Shown piece after piece: positions 51,153 to 60,658 of a stretch of 64,000 bases of DNA; the stretch's first letter is position 1; every line of letters begins with the position of its first letter. The notes under the pieces are model-generated. The model searched no databases. It saw only the letters and a list, made by a program, of their open reading frames with translations, and was not told where the DNA came from. The stretch is from Ascidiaceihabitans sp029251465 (GTDB taxonomy: Bacteria > Pseudomonadota > Alphaproteobacteria > Rhodobacterales > Rhodobacteraceae): NCBI RefSeq assembly GCF_042932805.1, contig NZ_CP170633.1, forward strand, positions 2,232,001-2,296,000, in the 5' to 3' direction. A program made the translations under genes and the position numbers.

Positions 51153-52766
51153 CTAGCCTGTGATGTCGGGCGTGACGTAGATCAACGTAGGTCCATCTGT
51201 CTCAAACGCTTGCTTAACCGCATCTTGCATTTGCGATAAGGTTTTAGGGGCCGCACTGTTGGCCCCGAACGCCTCGGCGAGCTTGCAGAAATCAGGATTG
51301 TAGGCGATCACGGCGTTGGGTGCGATTTGCGCGCCGATCATGCTGTCTTCGATTTCGCCCAGCTTGCCGTTGTCCCACAAGATGATCGGCAGGCTCAGGC
51401 CCAGTTCGACCGCGACGCCCAACTCGGCCATCGTGTAGTGGAACCCATAGTCCCCGATGATCGCCATCGTCGGTTTGCCTTTGCGTGCCACCGCCCCGCC
51501 TATCGCCGCAGGCGTTGCGTAGCCCAGCGTGCCGAACCCAGTCGGGTGGTGCCAGTGGCCGGGGCGGTCCATGTCCCAGACTTCTTTTGCTGCATAAGCG
51601 ATTTGGGTCATGTCGGAATAGATCATCGTGTCTTTTGGCAGGCACGCCTTGAGCGCGTCAGTGACCGGTAAAATGCCCGGGCGTTCAGCCTCAATCTCGG
51701 CCCGCCACTGCGCGCGCGTCGCGGCAATGTCTTTGGGGCTCCACAAAGTGTCCGGCGTGTGATCCGCCAACGCGTCGCACACTTCATCCATCACATCGGA
51801 TGCATGCGCCACAATCTGCATGTCACCCTCCTGACGTTCTCCGGTCATCACGGACGGATCAATGTCGATGCGGATCGTCGGGCTACTGTGACCTAATTCT
51901 GGGCGCCACAGATCGACTTCGGCCAGCTCCGAACCGATCACAACAACGAGGTCCGCCTGCTTCAGGATGCGCGTTGAATCCGGACGGGCAAGAGTCGACC
52001 CGAAATACAGCGGATGATCACCCGCAATCACGCCGCGTCCCGCATAGGTGCAAAATGTTGCCACCCCTGCCCGTGTCGCGATTTCTTGGTAAACGCTGCT
52101 GCCGTGTTTCGCGCCACCACCCAGTATCATGATCGGCCGCTTGGCTGATTTCAGAGCATCAGCAATCCGTTTGACCACATGACCAGAATGCATGGTGCGG
52201 CCCAGAACTGGGCTGTCCAACCGTGCCGGAGGTTGCGGCGCGTTCGCCTGCAACTGGGCAATCGGCACTTGGATGTGTTTGGTGCGCGAACGATTGGTCG
52301 TAAATTCGGTCAATGCACGGTCGATAAGCGTATAAGCAGCCGCAGCCGTGCGCGCCTCTTCGGACCAATCGCTGACAGTTGCGGCGGCCCCCCGTTGGTC
52401 TTTCATCTGGTGCAGCTGGCCCTTGCGGGCTGCTGTTTCGTCCAAGCACGACGACAGCACCAGCATCGGCACACTGTCCGAATAGGCCTGCCCCATTGGC
52501 GTCATGATGTTGCACAATCCCGGCCCCGTGATCACATAGGCGACCCCCGGTTTGCCCGTCGCGCGCGCATAGCCGTCGGCCATAAATCCGGCCCCCTGTT
52601 CGTGGCGGGCTAGGACGTGTGTGATGCCTGCCTCTTCGATCCCACGGTACATTTCCTGATTGTGAACACCGGGAATGCCGAAAATCGTATCGACCCCGCG
52701 CGCCTTAAGCATGTGGGAAATTTGTGCACCCAAAGGACGCATGTGATCAGGGGTGTTTTGCGCCAT
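51153..52766 (-). CDS. Thiamine-pyrophosphate enzyme, acetolactate synthase-like
   Basis: 537 aa with three TPP-enzyme domains: N-terminal pyrimidine domain with the catalytic Glu in VLARHEQGAGFMADGYAR, a central domain with GGGAKHG and GRGVIAGDHP, and the C-terminal pyrophosphate domain with IIGDYGFHYTMAELGVAVE (GDG-type motif reads GDY). Database names for this subgroup are often 5-guanidino-2-oxopentanoate decarboxylase (AruI-like); that substrate is not shown by anything in the window. No small ALS subunit is near. Starts 1 bp beyond the trkH end. Confidence 0.88.
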   Translation of the reverse strand: MAQNTPDHMRPLGAQISHMLKARGVDTIFGIPGVHNQEMYRGIEEAGITHVLARHEQGAGFMADGYARATGKPGVAYVITGPGLCNIMTPMGQAYSDSVPMLVLSSCLDETAARKGQLHQMKDQRGAAATVSDWSEEARTAAAAYTLIDRALTEFTTNRSRTKHIQVPIAQLQANAPQPPARLDSPVLGRTMHSGHVVKRIADALKSAKRPIMILGGGAKHGSSVYQEIATRAGVATFCTYAGRGVIAGDHPLYFGSTLARPDSTRILKQADLVVVIGSELAEVDLWRPELGHSSPTIRIDIDPSVMTGERQEGDMQIVAHASDVMDEVCDALADHTPDTLWSPKDIAATRAQWRAEIEAERPGILPVTDALKACLPKDTMIYSDMTQIAYAAKEVWDMDRPGHWHHPTGFGTLGYATPAAIGGAVARKGKPTMAIIGDYGFHYTMAELGVAVELGLSLPIILWDNGKLGEIEDSMIGAQIAPNAVIAYNPDFCKLAEAFGANSAAPKTLSQMQDAVKQAFETDGPTLIYVTPDITG

Positions 52767-54215
52767 TTACGCTCTCCAAAATCCGACGGTTAGAATTGCA
52801 TAGACGGCCATTAATTCAAGCCGACCGATCAACATCGCAGTGGCCAGCAGCCATTTCGCCGTGTCATTGAGCGATGCGAAATTGCCGGCAGGGCCAATTT
52901 CTTCGCCCAAACCCGGGCCAATATTCGCGAGTGCTGCGGCCGCCCCCGACACAGAGGTGATAAAATCGAGGCCAGTCATGCCCAACGCCACGGCCAGCAA
53001 TCCCAAGGTCACGATAAAGAAAACAAAGAACGACATGACAGAATTCAACACGTCCTCGCCCACCGGACGGCCTGCGTAGCGTGGTGTAAAAATCCCGTGC
53101 GGGCTGCGGGTTTTGCGCAGTTGCGATTTGATCGAGGCAAAGAGCAACTGGTAGCGGAACACTTTGATCGAACAAGCAGTCGAGCCCGCGCACCCCCCGA
53201 TCAGGCCGGTGAAAAACAACACCGCGATCGCGAAACTGCCCCACTGCATGTAATCGGCGCTGGCGTAACCCGTACCCGTTAGCAGCGACACTGTGTTGAA
53301 CAGCGCCTTGCGGATTGCCACCTCGCTCAGTTCTTCGGCCTGCACCACATTCCACAAGGCGATCAGCCCGACGATCACAACGGCAGTGCCAAAAAATGCA
53401 TGGATTTGCGTGTCTTGCATAAAGGGTTTCGCAGAGCCCGCACTGAGCTGCACAAAGCGCACAAACGGCAAGGCCGCGAGCAACATGAACACCGTGGCGA
53501 CGTATTCTGTGCCGCCCGTGAACACGCCAAAGGACGCATCATAATTGGCAAAACCGCCCGTCGCGATCGTGGTCATCGCGTGCACAGTGGCATCAAACGG
53601 ATCCATCCCTGATAAGACATAAGAGAACGCACAGACCAGCGTGAGCGTCAGGTATATCACCGATATCCGCGAGGCAATCTCGGTTGCGCGGGGCAAAATC
53701 TTGCCAAAGGTGTCAAAGCCTTCGGATCGGAAAATCTGCATGCCGCCGACCCGCAATTCGGGCAGGAAAACCATCGCCACAACGATAATACCGATGCCCC
53801 CCAGCCATTGTAGGATGCCGCGCCACAACAACAAGCCTTTGGGCAGGGTTTCAAGGCCGGAAAACACGGTGGAACCGGTGGTGGTCAGCCCCGACATCGC
53901 CTCGAAAAACGCATCGACAAAACGCGCCTCGGTGGCCCCAAACACAAATGGCAGCGCGCCGAACAACGGCAACGCCACCCAAACACTGGTGGTTAACAAA
54001 AAGGTCTGCTGGATCGTCAGCCCTTCGCGCACGCCGTTCGCACAGGCCAGCGCCATCAAAACGCCGGACAAAACCGTGATCAGCATCGACTTGGCAAACA
54101 CCGGCCAATGACCATCGCCCTGGCTGATATCCACCAGCATGGGCAGCAGCATAGCCACGCCCAACACGGTGACCAAAAGGCCAATGACATATCCAACGGG
54201 ACGCAAATCGAACAT
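52767..54215 (-). CDS. trkH: TrkH-family potassium uptake protein
   Basis: 482 aa from the ATG at 54215; in-frame GTG/TTG codons up to 54251 are possible and neither start has a good ribosome-binding site. Four M1-P-M2 repeats with selectivity-filter Gly residues, e.g. MSGLTTTGSTVF, TIATGGFANYD, TGTGYASADY, ANIGPGLGEEIG. Moves K+ together with a cytosolic TrkA, whose gene is not in the window. Confidence 0.94.
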   Translation of the reverse strand: MFDLRPVGYVIGLLVTVLGVAMLLPMLVDISQGDGHWPVFAKSMLITVLSGVLMALACANGVREGLTIQQTFLLTTSVWVALPLFGALPFVFGATEARFVDAFFEAMSGLTTTGSTVFSGLETLPKGLLLWRGILQWLGGIGIIVVAMVFLPELRVGGMQIFRSEGFDTFGKILPRATEIASRISVIYLTLTLVCAFSYVLSGMDPFDATVHAMTTIATGGFANYDASFGVFTGGTEYVATVFMLLAALPFVRFVQLSAGSAKPFMQDTQIHAFFGTAVVIVGLIALWNVVQAEELSEVAIRKALFNTVSLLTGTGYASADYMQWGSFAIAVLFFTGLIGGCAGSTACSIKVFRYQLLFASIKSQLRKTRSPHGIFTPRYAGRPVGEDVLNSVMSFFVFFIVTLGLLAVALGMTGLDFITSVSGAAAALANIGPGLGEEIGPAGNFASLNDTAKWLLATAMLIGRLELMAVYAILTVGFWRA

Positions 54216-54288
54216 GATCGCAGCGTTGGCGCGGGTGGTGCGCACTGTCAAGACGAATAGGCCTTTGGTCGGTTATCGCCCGGTGGAT

Positions 54289-54534
54289 TTAGACATACAT
54301 GATGTCGCGAAACACATAGGCGGCGATGTCGTCGCGGCGCAGGTGCATTGCGGCCAATTCGGCGTCAGATTTTGCGTTCAATGCGTCGATTTGCAAGCCG
54401 CGTGCTTCTGCTGAGCGGGCCATCGCGCTTGATTCAGCAATACGCCCCAAAACGTTGAGGATGGCGGTGCCGACACCGCTAAGGACGGTGAAAAACGAAG
54501 AGGAGTGAGTTGCGTTGGTAGAAGTTAGTGCCAT
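54289..54534 (-). CDS. DUF1127-like small protein
   Basis: 81 aa, ATG with AAGGG eight bases upstream. N-terminal Ser/Thr-rich stretch, then a hydrophobic helix (FFTVLSGVGTAILNVLGRIAESS) and the C-terminal DAELAAMHLRRDDIAAYVFRDI, which matches the end of DUF1127 proteins in this family. Some DUF1127 proteins bind RNA or affect phosphate and motility; this one is not characterised. 37 bp downstream lies the trkH start region. Confidence 0.72.
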   Translation of the reverse strand: MALTSTNATHSSSFFTVLSGVGTAILNVLGRIAESSAMARSAEARGLQIDALNAKSDAELAAMHLRRDDIAAYVFRDIMYV

Positions 54535-54662
54535 TTTTGGAACCCTTTTAAGTGGTGAGGTTCCTCCCTGTCTTTAGGGTATCAAACGGCGCGGCGGACC
54601 ACCAATGCTGATATTGCATAGCGGCTTTTCCATTGGGGAATGAGTGACTTGGCGTCAGGTGT

Positions 54663-55073
54663 TTAGACGCCGATTTTAGGGCCGAGGCAGATCATCTCTT
54701 GGTCGATGTTTTGCGCCTCGTAGAGATCGACTGCTGCGGGGTCGCTTTCAAAACTCGCAATAAGGCCATCGTTGCCAGTTTCAAATGACCAGCATTGTGG
54801 ATCGGTGCGATCCTCGTAGACAAAACAGATTTCGCCGGCGTCTTCGTACCAATGCCCGTCTTTGCATTGCCCGTCTAGAAACGACCAGCGCACGCGGCGG
54901 TTTGGCAAATAGATCTCGGCCCCGTAGGCGCGCCCATTGCGGCCATAAAACAGGGTTTTTCCGAGGGTGTAGGCGTCAAACTCAGCCGCGCTCATTGACT
55001 CAGCTGAGGTTTGCGCGCTTGTCGCTGTCCACAGTGTCGCGCACAAGATCAGTGTCGTCAGTTGCTTTATCAT
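54663..55073 (-). CDS. Secreted protein of unknown function
   Basis: 136 aa from the ATG at 55073: signal peptide MIKQLTTLILCATLWTATSA, then an acidic domain with GKTLFYGRNGRAYGAEIYLPNRRVRW, five Cys (GQCKDG, EICFVY, PQCWSF, MICLG) and a C-terminal KIGV. The first 74 bp overlap the end of alkB in another frame. A start at 54995 would avoid the overlap but lose the signal peptide, so the longer form is preferred. Family not recognised. Confidence 0.7.
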   Translation of the reverse strand: MIKQLTTLILCATLWTATSAQTSAESMSAAEFDAYTLGKTLFYGRNGRAYGAEIYLPNRRVRWSFLDGQCKDGHWYEDAGEICFVYEDRTDPQCWSFETGNDGLIASFESDPAAVDLYEAQNIDQEMICLGPKIGV

Positions 55074-56190
55074 GCGCCCAGATTGGCACGTCGCGCCCAC
55101 CAAGGCCACCCTGCCGTGCCGCCGCCAAAACAGCGGGCGAAATGTCGCGCGCACCGATCGGTTTGTCTGGTGACATCCATTCGGCAACCCGAGGGTTCAT
55201 GACCCGTTTCCACAGCGGCGGCACCAAGGCCACGCAGGCCATTACCGGCACAGAATGCGGCAGCATCGGCATCGTATCTGCGCGCAATTCCAGTTCGGAA
55301 AATCCACGTGTAGGGTGCATGTGATGGTCCGAATGGCGCGGGGCGTTCAGCATCATTGCGCTGGAAAACCAGTGTGGTGCGTTCCATGAATGGCGCGCCC
55401 CGATGGGTTCCGCGCGCCCGTCGGCAAGGATAGCGCGGCGCAGGCCGTAGTGCTGCACGTAGTCGGACAAGAACAGCTGGATCTGGGCGTAGGCGGCAAT
55501 TGCGATCAGCGCCAGAACACCGCCCGTTTGCGCAAGGGCAAAGGCCGCCAACAGGGTCGCAAAAGCCCCTAAAGTGTACCCAGCATACGGGTGCGTCAGG
55601 GCAGATCGTTGCGTTGTTGCCCGTGCCCGAGTCATGTTTTCAGCCCGCAAACCGGCGACAAACCCGCCATGCCAAGCCCGCAATCCGTAGCGATAGAACC
55701 CTTCGCCAAGGCGCGCTGAATTGGGGTCTTTGTCGGTTGCAGCATGCACATGATGCACTTTGGGGTGCGCGCTGGCGTGATGCCCGAACAACAGCGACGC
55801 GTAAATCGCGACCCCAATGCGGCGCGGCGTGTGTGCTGCGCGGTGGATCAATTCATGGGCGTTGGAATTGGACACCTGCCCCATCCAAAGCCCCGCCGCG
55901 GTAAAGATCAGAATTTTGTCGACGCCCGATAGATGATCCCCACCCCCAAGCGCCCAAACACAGACGCCCAGCACGCCAAAATGCGCCAAACCGATCAGCA
56001 TCGACAACGCGTGGCCGTTAAAATCGCTGGGCGCGGCCCAATCATCGCCTGTCAATTTATCCAGTGCAAAAACCATTACAGTGATGCTGAAAACGGCCAG
56101 AATCGGCCATGCACCACCCGAAAGGCAGGCCACAACCAGACACACCGCAGGCGTCAGGCTGGCAATCGCAAAAGTAAACAAACTGCGCAT
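55000..56190 (-). CDS. alkB: AlkB-type alkane/xylene monooxygenase (non-haem di-iron)
   Basis: 396 aa from the ATG at 56190; a TTG at 56211 adds seven residues. Integral membrane hydroxylase of the fatty-acid-desaturase superfamily. All histidine boxes are present: NAHELIHR, GHHASAHPKVHH, and NAPRHSDHHMHPTR, plus DYVQHYGLRR. Membrane helices occupy the first 115 residues and the 215-250 region. It oxidises medium-chain alkanes with rubredoxin as donor in known cases; no rubredoxin gene is adjacent. The last 25 residues (after PIWAHDK) are beyond the usual end and overlap the next gene. Confidence 0.92.
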   Translation of the reverse strand: MRSLFTFAIASLTPAVCLVVACLSGGAWPILAVFSITVMVFALDKLTGDDWAAPSDFNGHALSMLIGLAHFGVLGVCVWALGGGDHLSGVDKILIFTAAGLWMGQVSNSNAHELIHRAAHTPRRIGVAIYASLLFGHHASAHPKVHHVHAATDKDPNSARLGEGFYRYGLRAWHGGFVAGLRAENMTRARATTQRSALTHPYAGYTLGAFATLLAAFALAQTGGVLALIAIAAYAQIQLFLSDYVQHYGLRRAILADGRAEPIGARHSWNAPHWFSSAMMLNAPRHSDHHMHPTRGFSELELRADTMPMLPHSVPVMACVALVPPLWKRVMNPRVAEWMSPDKPIGARDISPAVLAAARQGGLGGRDVPIWAHDKATDDTDLVRDTVDSDKRANLS

Positions 56191-56412
56191 CGTTACAAAG
56201 AATCGCTCCAAAGTCGGCTGAGCCTATCAGCATCTTAATTCAGAGTCCCTTAACGGGGAAATTTGCCCATTTCGCGGCGCCTATCGGAAATCTCTGAGGC
56301 GTAGTTTGACGTCAGTGATCCGAAAATCGCCCTAACCTGTCGCTTTTGGCGTCAGCAGCCAAAGCTGGCTTTGGTAGTTTGTGCAAAATTGCGACTATAG
56401 CGGAGACGACAG

Positions 56413-58110
56413 ATGGCCCTTGATAACGATAAAAAGCACGGTGACGGTGTCTGGAAATCCGGCAAAGGCAAAGGGCGTCGCCACACCAAAGGTCGTCAGC
56501 TGACGGATCAAGCCTGGGATGACGTGCGTGATTTGCTGGGGGATGCGCCGCGTCGTTCTGATCTGCTGATCGAATATTTGCATAAAATTCAGGATACATT
56601 TGGGCATCTGTCTGCGGCCCACCTTCGGGCTCTCTCCGAAGAAATGCGCATGTCGATGGCCGAGGTTTACGAGGTCGCAACCTTTTACGCCCACTTTGAT
56701 GTGGTCAAAGAAGACGACGCGCCGCCCCCTGCCCTGACGATCCGCGTGTGCGATTCATTGTCGTGCGAACTGGCCGGTGCGCAGGCGTTGAAATCCGCCC
56801 TTGAGGACGGTTTGGACCCCGAAGAGGTCCGCGTTTTGCGCGCGCCGTGCATGGGCCGTTGCGACACTGCACCGGTTCTGGAAATCGGGCACAACCACAT
56901 CGACAACGCGACCGTCGCCAAAGTCGAGGCCGCGATTGCAGCCGACGACACACACGTGCATGTGCCGGCCTATGAAACCTACGCCGATTACGTCGCAACA
57001 GGCGGCTATGACGCGCTGGCAAAACTGCGCGACAGCGGCAATTGGGAAGACGTCCAAGCGACAATCAAGGAGAGCGGATTGCGCGGCCTTGGTGGCGCGG
57101 GCTTTCCGTCTGGCACCAAATGGGGCTTTGTGCGCGCCAACGCTGGCCCACGCTACATCGCCGTAAACGGTGACGAAGGTGAACCCGGCACATTCAAAGA
57201 CCGCTACTATCTGGAACGCACGCCACACCTGTTCCTAGAGGGCATGTTGATCGCCGCATGGGCCGTCGAGGCCGACCGCGCCTACATCTACATGCGCGAC
57301 GAATACCCAGCGGTTCTGGAAATCTTAGCGCGTGAAATCAAAGCCCTAGAAGACGCAGGGATCGTCGAGGCAGGCTACATCGATCTGCGTCGCGGTGCCG
57401 GTGCCTACATCTGCGGCGAAGAATCCGCGATGATCGAAAGCATTGAGGGCAAGCGCGGCATGCCGCGGCACCGCCCGCCATTCGTGGCCCAAGTCGGCAT
57501 TTTCGGGCAGCCAACGCTGGTGCACAACGTTGAAACTTTGCACTGGATCGCGCGCATTTGCCGCGAAGGGTCGACCTGTTTGAATTCAACCGAATTGAAT
57601 GGTCGCAAAGGTTTGCGCAGCTATTCCGTGTCGGGTCGCGTCGCCAATCCCGGTGTCTATTTGCTGGCCGCGGGATCGACGATCACCGACATCATCGCCG
57701 CTTGCGGTGGCATGGCGGATGGCCATGAATTCAAGGCCTATCAACCCGGTGGTCCGTCCTCTGGCCTGCTGCCTGCAACCATGAACGACATCCCGCTGGA
57801 TTTTGACACGTTGCAACCGCATGGCACGTTCATCGGCTCTGCTGCCGTGGTGGTTTTGTCGCAAAATGACCGTGCGCGGGATGCCGCCCTGAACATGCTG
57901 CGGTTCTTTGAGGACGAAAGCTGTGGGCAATGCACGCCGTGTCGTGTGGGCTGTGGCAAAGCCGTGCAACTGATGCAGGAAGACACCTGGGATCAGGGTC
58001 TGCTGACTGAGCTTTGCACCGCAATGTCGGATGCCAGCATTTGCGGTCTGGGCCAAGCGGCCCCGAACCCGATCAAGCTGACGATGCAGCATTTTGCGGA
58101 CGAAATCTAA
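56413..58110 (+). CDS. Fused NuoE-NuoF-type flavoprotein subunit, formate-dehydrogenase (FdsGB) like
   Basis: 565 aa. Residues about 30-180 are NuoE/FdsG-like with 2Fe-2S cysteines C113, C118, C146 and C150 (VCDSLSCELAGA, APCMGRCDTAP). From about 215 on it is NuoF/FdsB: GLRGLGGAGFPSGTKWGFVR (NAD), NGDEGEPGTFKDRYYLE (FMN), and the 4Fe-4S site ESCGQCTPCRVGC with a later ICGLGQAAPNP. Such proteins pass electrons to NAD+ in formate dehydrogenases or hydrogenases. No catalytic FdsA-like gene is adjacent; downstream is a convergent lytic transglycosylase. Confidence 0.88.
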   Translation: MALDNDKKHGDGVWKSGKGKGRRHTKGRQLTDQAWDDVRDLLGDAPRRSDLLIEYLHKIQDTFGHLSAAHLRALSEEMRMSMAEVYEVATFYAHFDVVKEDDAPPPALTIRVCDSLSCELAGAQALKSALEDGLDPEEVRVLRAPCMGRCDTAPVLEIGHNHIDNATVAKVEAAIAADDTHVHVPAYETYADYVATGGYDALAKLRDSGNWEDVQATIKESGLRGLGGAGFPSGTKWGFVRANAGPRYIAVNGDEGEPGTFKDRYYLERTPHLFLEGMLIAAWAVEADRAYIYMRDEYPAVLEILAREIKALEDAGIVEAGYIDLRRGAGAYICGEESAMIESIEGKRGMPRHRPPFVAQVGIFGQPTLVHNVETLHWIARICREGSTCLNSTELNGRKGLRSYSVSGRVANPGVYLLAAGSTITDIIAACGGMADGHEFKAYQPGGPSSGLLPATMNDIPLDFDTLQPHGTFIGSAAVVVLSQNDRARDAALNMLRFFEDESCGQCTPCRVGCGKAVQLMQEDTWDQGLLTELCTAMSDASICGLGQAAPNPIKLTMQHFADEI

Positions 58111-58117
58111 GATCAGC

Positions 58118-58143
58118 AGGCGCTCCGGTTACTCGGAGCGCCT
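58118..58143. terminator. Convergent-gene hairpin
   Basis: Perfect 10-bp arms AGGCGCTCCG / CGGAGCGCCT with a GTTACT loop, 8 bp after the flavoprotein stop and overlapping the TAG of the lytic transglycosylase. Without a T-run it is probably an RNA end or stabilising structure used from both sides. Confidence 0.6.
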
Positions 58144-59059
58144 AGTCCTTGTTGGCATAAACCCGGCAAATACAGCCGCTGTTTTTCAGCGAACGGCACA
58201 GTTTGTCGGCCCCGTCCCGCGTATTTCGCCCGATCCGGCCCATAAAATAGTTCGGCTGCGTGCGGACACGTGATTTCACGGAAATATAGTCGATCTTTTC
58301 TTTCTTTACCAAGCCTGAACACCGCTGCGTCAGCCGCGCAACATTGGCCCGTGCGACTTTTTTAGTGCGCCCAAATCCGATCTGCACACCCCACGGTTTA
58401 AAGCGCGATGGTGGCGGCCCCAGCTTGGTCAATTTGCGTTTCTGGGCCATGCGCAGGCAGGCCGCGACAAACGGTTGGTTCCCGTTCAGGCGAAAATCAT
58501 GGGTCTTTGGCGGATCATCACGCCAGCGTTCCGCCGTTAGTCCTGTGATGATTTGCACGTAGTTGACGGTTTCGCGCGCAAGGCCCTTGCCCTCTTTGGT
58601 GAACCCGTCTGCGCGTCTCTCGCCGCCGTTATACGCAATCGCCGCCAGCCCTGCATTGCCATAGGTGCGCTGCATGACGCCTAAATATTGCGCTGACCTT
58701 TCAATGGCTTGTGCGGGGTTGTAGCTGTCGGGTAGGTTTCGCAGCTTGGCAGTTGCGGGCATAAATTGCGCGATCCCTTGCGCCCCTGCGGGTGACAGCG
58801 CGTTGGGGTCAAACCTGCTTTCTTGCCACAACAACCGTGCGAAAAACCCTGCATCCAGCCCATAGCGGCGCGATGTGTTTTCGATCTGCTGGCAGGTGTC
58901 GAACGCAAAGTGTTCAGGCCGGATGCAATCAACGGCCCCTGCTGCACGCAGCGAACACATTGTGCCCGGCGAATGCGGGTTTGATTGTGCAAATGCGGGT
59001 TGCGCAAACCCACTCAGTAGCGCCAATAGCACTGCTGATATCAACTGCTCTCTTTTCAT
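58142..59059 (-). CDS. Lytic transglycosylase (SLT) with SPOR-like tail
   Basis: 305 aa. Signal peptide to about residue 25. The SLT domain shows the catalytic Glu in LLWQESRFDPNALSPAGAQGIAQFMPATA and later AIAYNGGERR. The C-terminal 100 residues (WGVQIGFGRTKKVARANVARL...YFMGRIGRNTRDGADKLCRSLKNSGCICRVY) have the alternation of a SPOR domain, with Cys pairs. Cleaves glycan strands in the periplasm. Divergent from ftsY across 48 bp. Confidence 0.93.
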   Translation of the reverse strand: MKREQLISAVLLALLSGFAQPAFAQSNPHSPGTMCSLRAAGAVDCIRPEHFAFDTCQQIENTSRRYGLDAGFFARLLWQESRFDPNALSPAGAQGIAQFMPATAKLRNLPDSYNPAQAIERSAQYLGVMQRTYGNAGLAAIAYNGGERRADGFTKEGKGLARETVNYVQIITGLTAERWRDDPPKTHDFRLNGNQPFVAACLRMAQKRKLTKLGPPPSRFKPWGVQIGFGRTKKVARANVARLTQRCSGLVKKEKIDYISVKSRVRTQPNYFMGRIGRNTRDGADKLCRSLKNSGCICRVYANKD

Positions 59060-59107
59060 AGCCGCGCGCCCGTATTAGGTGATGGGTATCGTAAGTATTG
59101 AGGCATC

Positions 59108-60652
59108 ATGGCATTTTTCAAGAAACTCAAGGACCGTTTGTTCAAATCTTCGTCGAAAATCGATGAGGGGCTGGAGGCGATCGTTGATGATGGCGGTGTT
59201 GAAGAGATCGCGGTCGAGCAAGACCCTGCGCAATCCGAAGCTGAAGACAACGCACGACTGCAAGCCGAACAAGCCCGTGCTGAAGCAGACGCGGCACAAA
59301 TAGCTGAAGAGGCCCAAGCGCAAGCCGATCTTGCGCAGGCTCAGGCAGATGCGCGCGCAGCTGCTGAAGCCGCGCAACTGGCGATAAAAGCGCAAGAAGA
59401 AAAAGACATTGAGCTAAAGGCGGAACAGGCCCGTGTCGCGGCAAAAATGCGCCTTGATGCCGAACGCGCCCGCGCTGAGCAGGAGGCGGATGCCGAGCGT
59501 AAGGCGGCGCAATTGGCGGTGGCAGAGGCTGAAGCGGCCAGAGCAGCGCAAGAAACCGCACGACAGCAAGCCGAAGCCAAAGCAGACCTTGAAAAAAGGG
59601 AGGCCGCGCACCGATCCGAGATCGCAGCACAAGAAGCCGCAGAACGCGCTGCAGCGGAGCGTGCCGCCAATGAAAAGGTCCAAGCTGAACACGCCGCCGC
59701 GCAGGCTGCACAAGACGCCGCTGAACGCGTAGCGGCAGAGGCTGCACAAGCCGCCGAGGCCGCAACCAAACCCGGCCTTATCGGTCGAATTCTGGGGCGA
59801 AAGCCTGCAAAAACTGTTGTCCGTCGCATCCTTGACGACGACATGCTGGAACAGCTTGAAGAGTTGCTGATTTCGACCGACATGGGCGTCGATACTGCCC
59901 TGCGTGTCACTGCGAACATGGCCGAAGGGCGCATGGGCAAAAAGCTGTCTGTGGATGAGATCAAGACGCTGCTTTCAAACGAAATTGCACGGATTATGGA
60001 ACCTGTGGCGCGGCCTTTGCCGCTGTATCCGAACACCCCGCAAGTGGTTCTGGTGGTCGGCGTCAACGGGTCCGGCAAAACGACAACCATCGGCAAGCTC
60101 GCCAGCCAGTTTCGCGCGGCGGGCAAGCAGGTGGTGATTGCAGCGGGTGACACATTCCGCGCGGCCGCGGTCGAGCAATTGCAGGTCTGGGGCGAGCGCG
60201 CCGGTGTGCCGGTATTGACCGCGCCCGAAGGGTCCGATCCAGCCAGCCTTGCCTATGACGCGATGACCAAAGCCCAAGAAGACGGCGCAGACTTGCTGCT
60301 AATCGACACCGCTGGCCGTTTGCAAAACCGGTCCGATTTGATGGAAGAGCTCGCTAAAATCGTTCGAGTCATCCGCAAAAAAGACGAAACTGCGCCGCAC
60401 AACACGTTGTTGGTTCTGGACGCCACTACAGGGCAAAACGCGATCAATCAGGTCAAGATTTTCCAAGAGGTGTCGGACGTGTCCGGCCTGGTCATGACCA
60501 AACTGGACGGCACTGCAAAGGGCGGTGTTTTGGTCGCACTTGCGGATAAATTCGGGCTTCCGATCCATGCGATTGGTGTGGGCGAGCAGATTGATGATCT
60601 GGACGCGTTTGATCCCGAAGACTTTGCCAAAGCGCTGACCGGTGCCGAATAA
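59108..60652 (+). CDS. ftsY: Signal recognition particle receptor FtsY
   Basis: 514 aa. An Ala/Glu/Gln-rich coiled coil of about 200 residues (E..A.A.. heptads) follows a short basic N-terminus. The NG GTPase domain occupies about 225-514: GVNGSGKTTTIGKLA (G1), DTFRAAAVEQL, IDTAGRLQ (G3), TKLDGTAKGG (G4). It receives ribosome-SRP complexes at the membrane. The acidic N-terminal coil is longer than in E. coli. First gene of the ftsY-EamA-yciB group. Confidence 0.97.
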   Translation: MAFFKKLKDRLFKSSSKIDEGLEAIVDDGGVEEIAVEQDPAQSEAEDNARLQAEQARAEADAAQIAEEAQAQADLAQAQADARAAAEAAQLAIKAQEEKDIELKAEQARVAAKMRLDAERARAEQEADAERKAAQLAVAEAEAARAAQETARQQAEAKADLEKREAAHRSEIAAQEAAERAAAERAANEKVQAEHAAAQAAQDAAERVAAEAAQAAEAATKPGLIGRILGRKPAKTVVRRILDDDMLEQLEELLISTDMGVDTALRVTANMAEGRMGKKLSVDEIKTLLSNEIARIMEPVARPLPLYPNTPQVVLVVGVNGSGKTTTIGKLASQFRAAGKQVVIAAGDTFRAAAVEQLQVWGERAGVPVLTAPEGSDPASLAYDAMTKAQEDGADLLLIDTAGRLQNRSDLMEELAKIVRVIRKKDETAPHNTLLVLDATTGQNAINQVKIFQEVSDVSGLVMTKLDGTAKGGVLVALADKFGLPIHAIGVGEQIDDLDAFDPEDFAKALTGAE

Positions 60653-60658
60653 ATTAAC

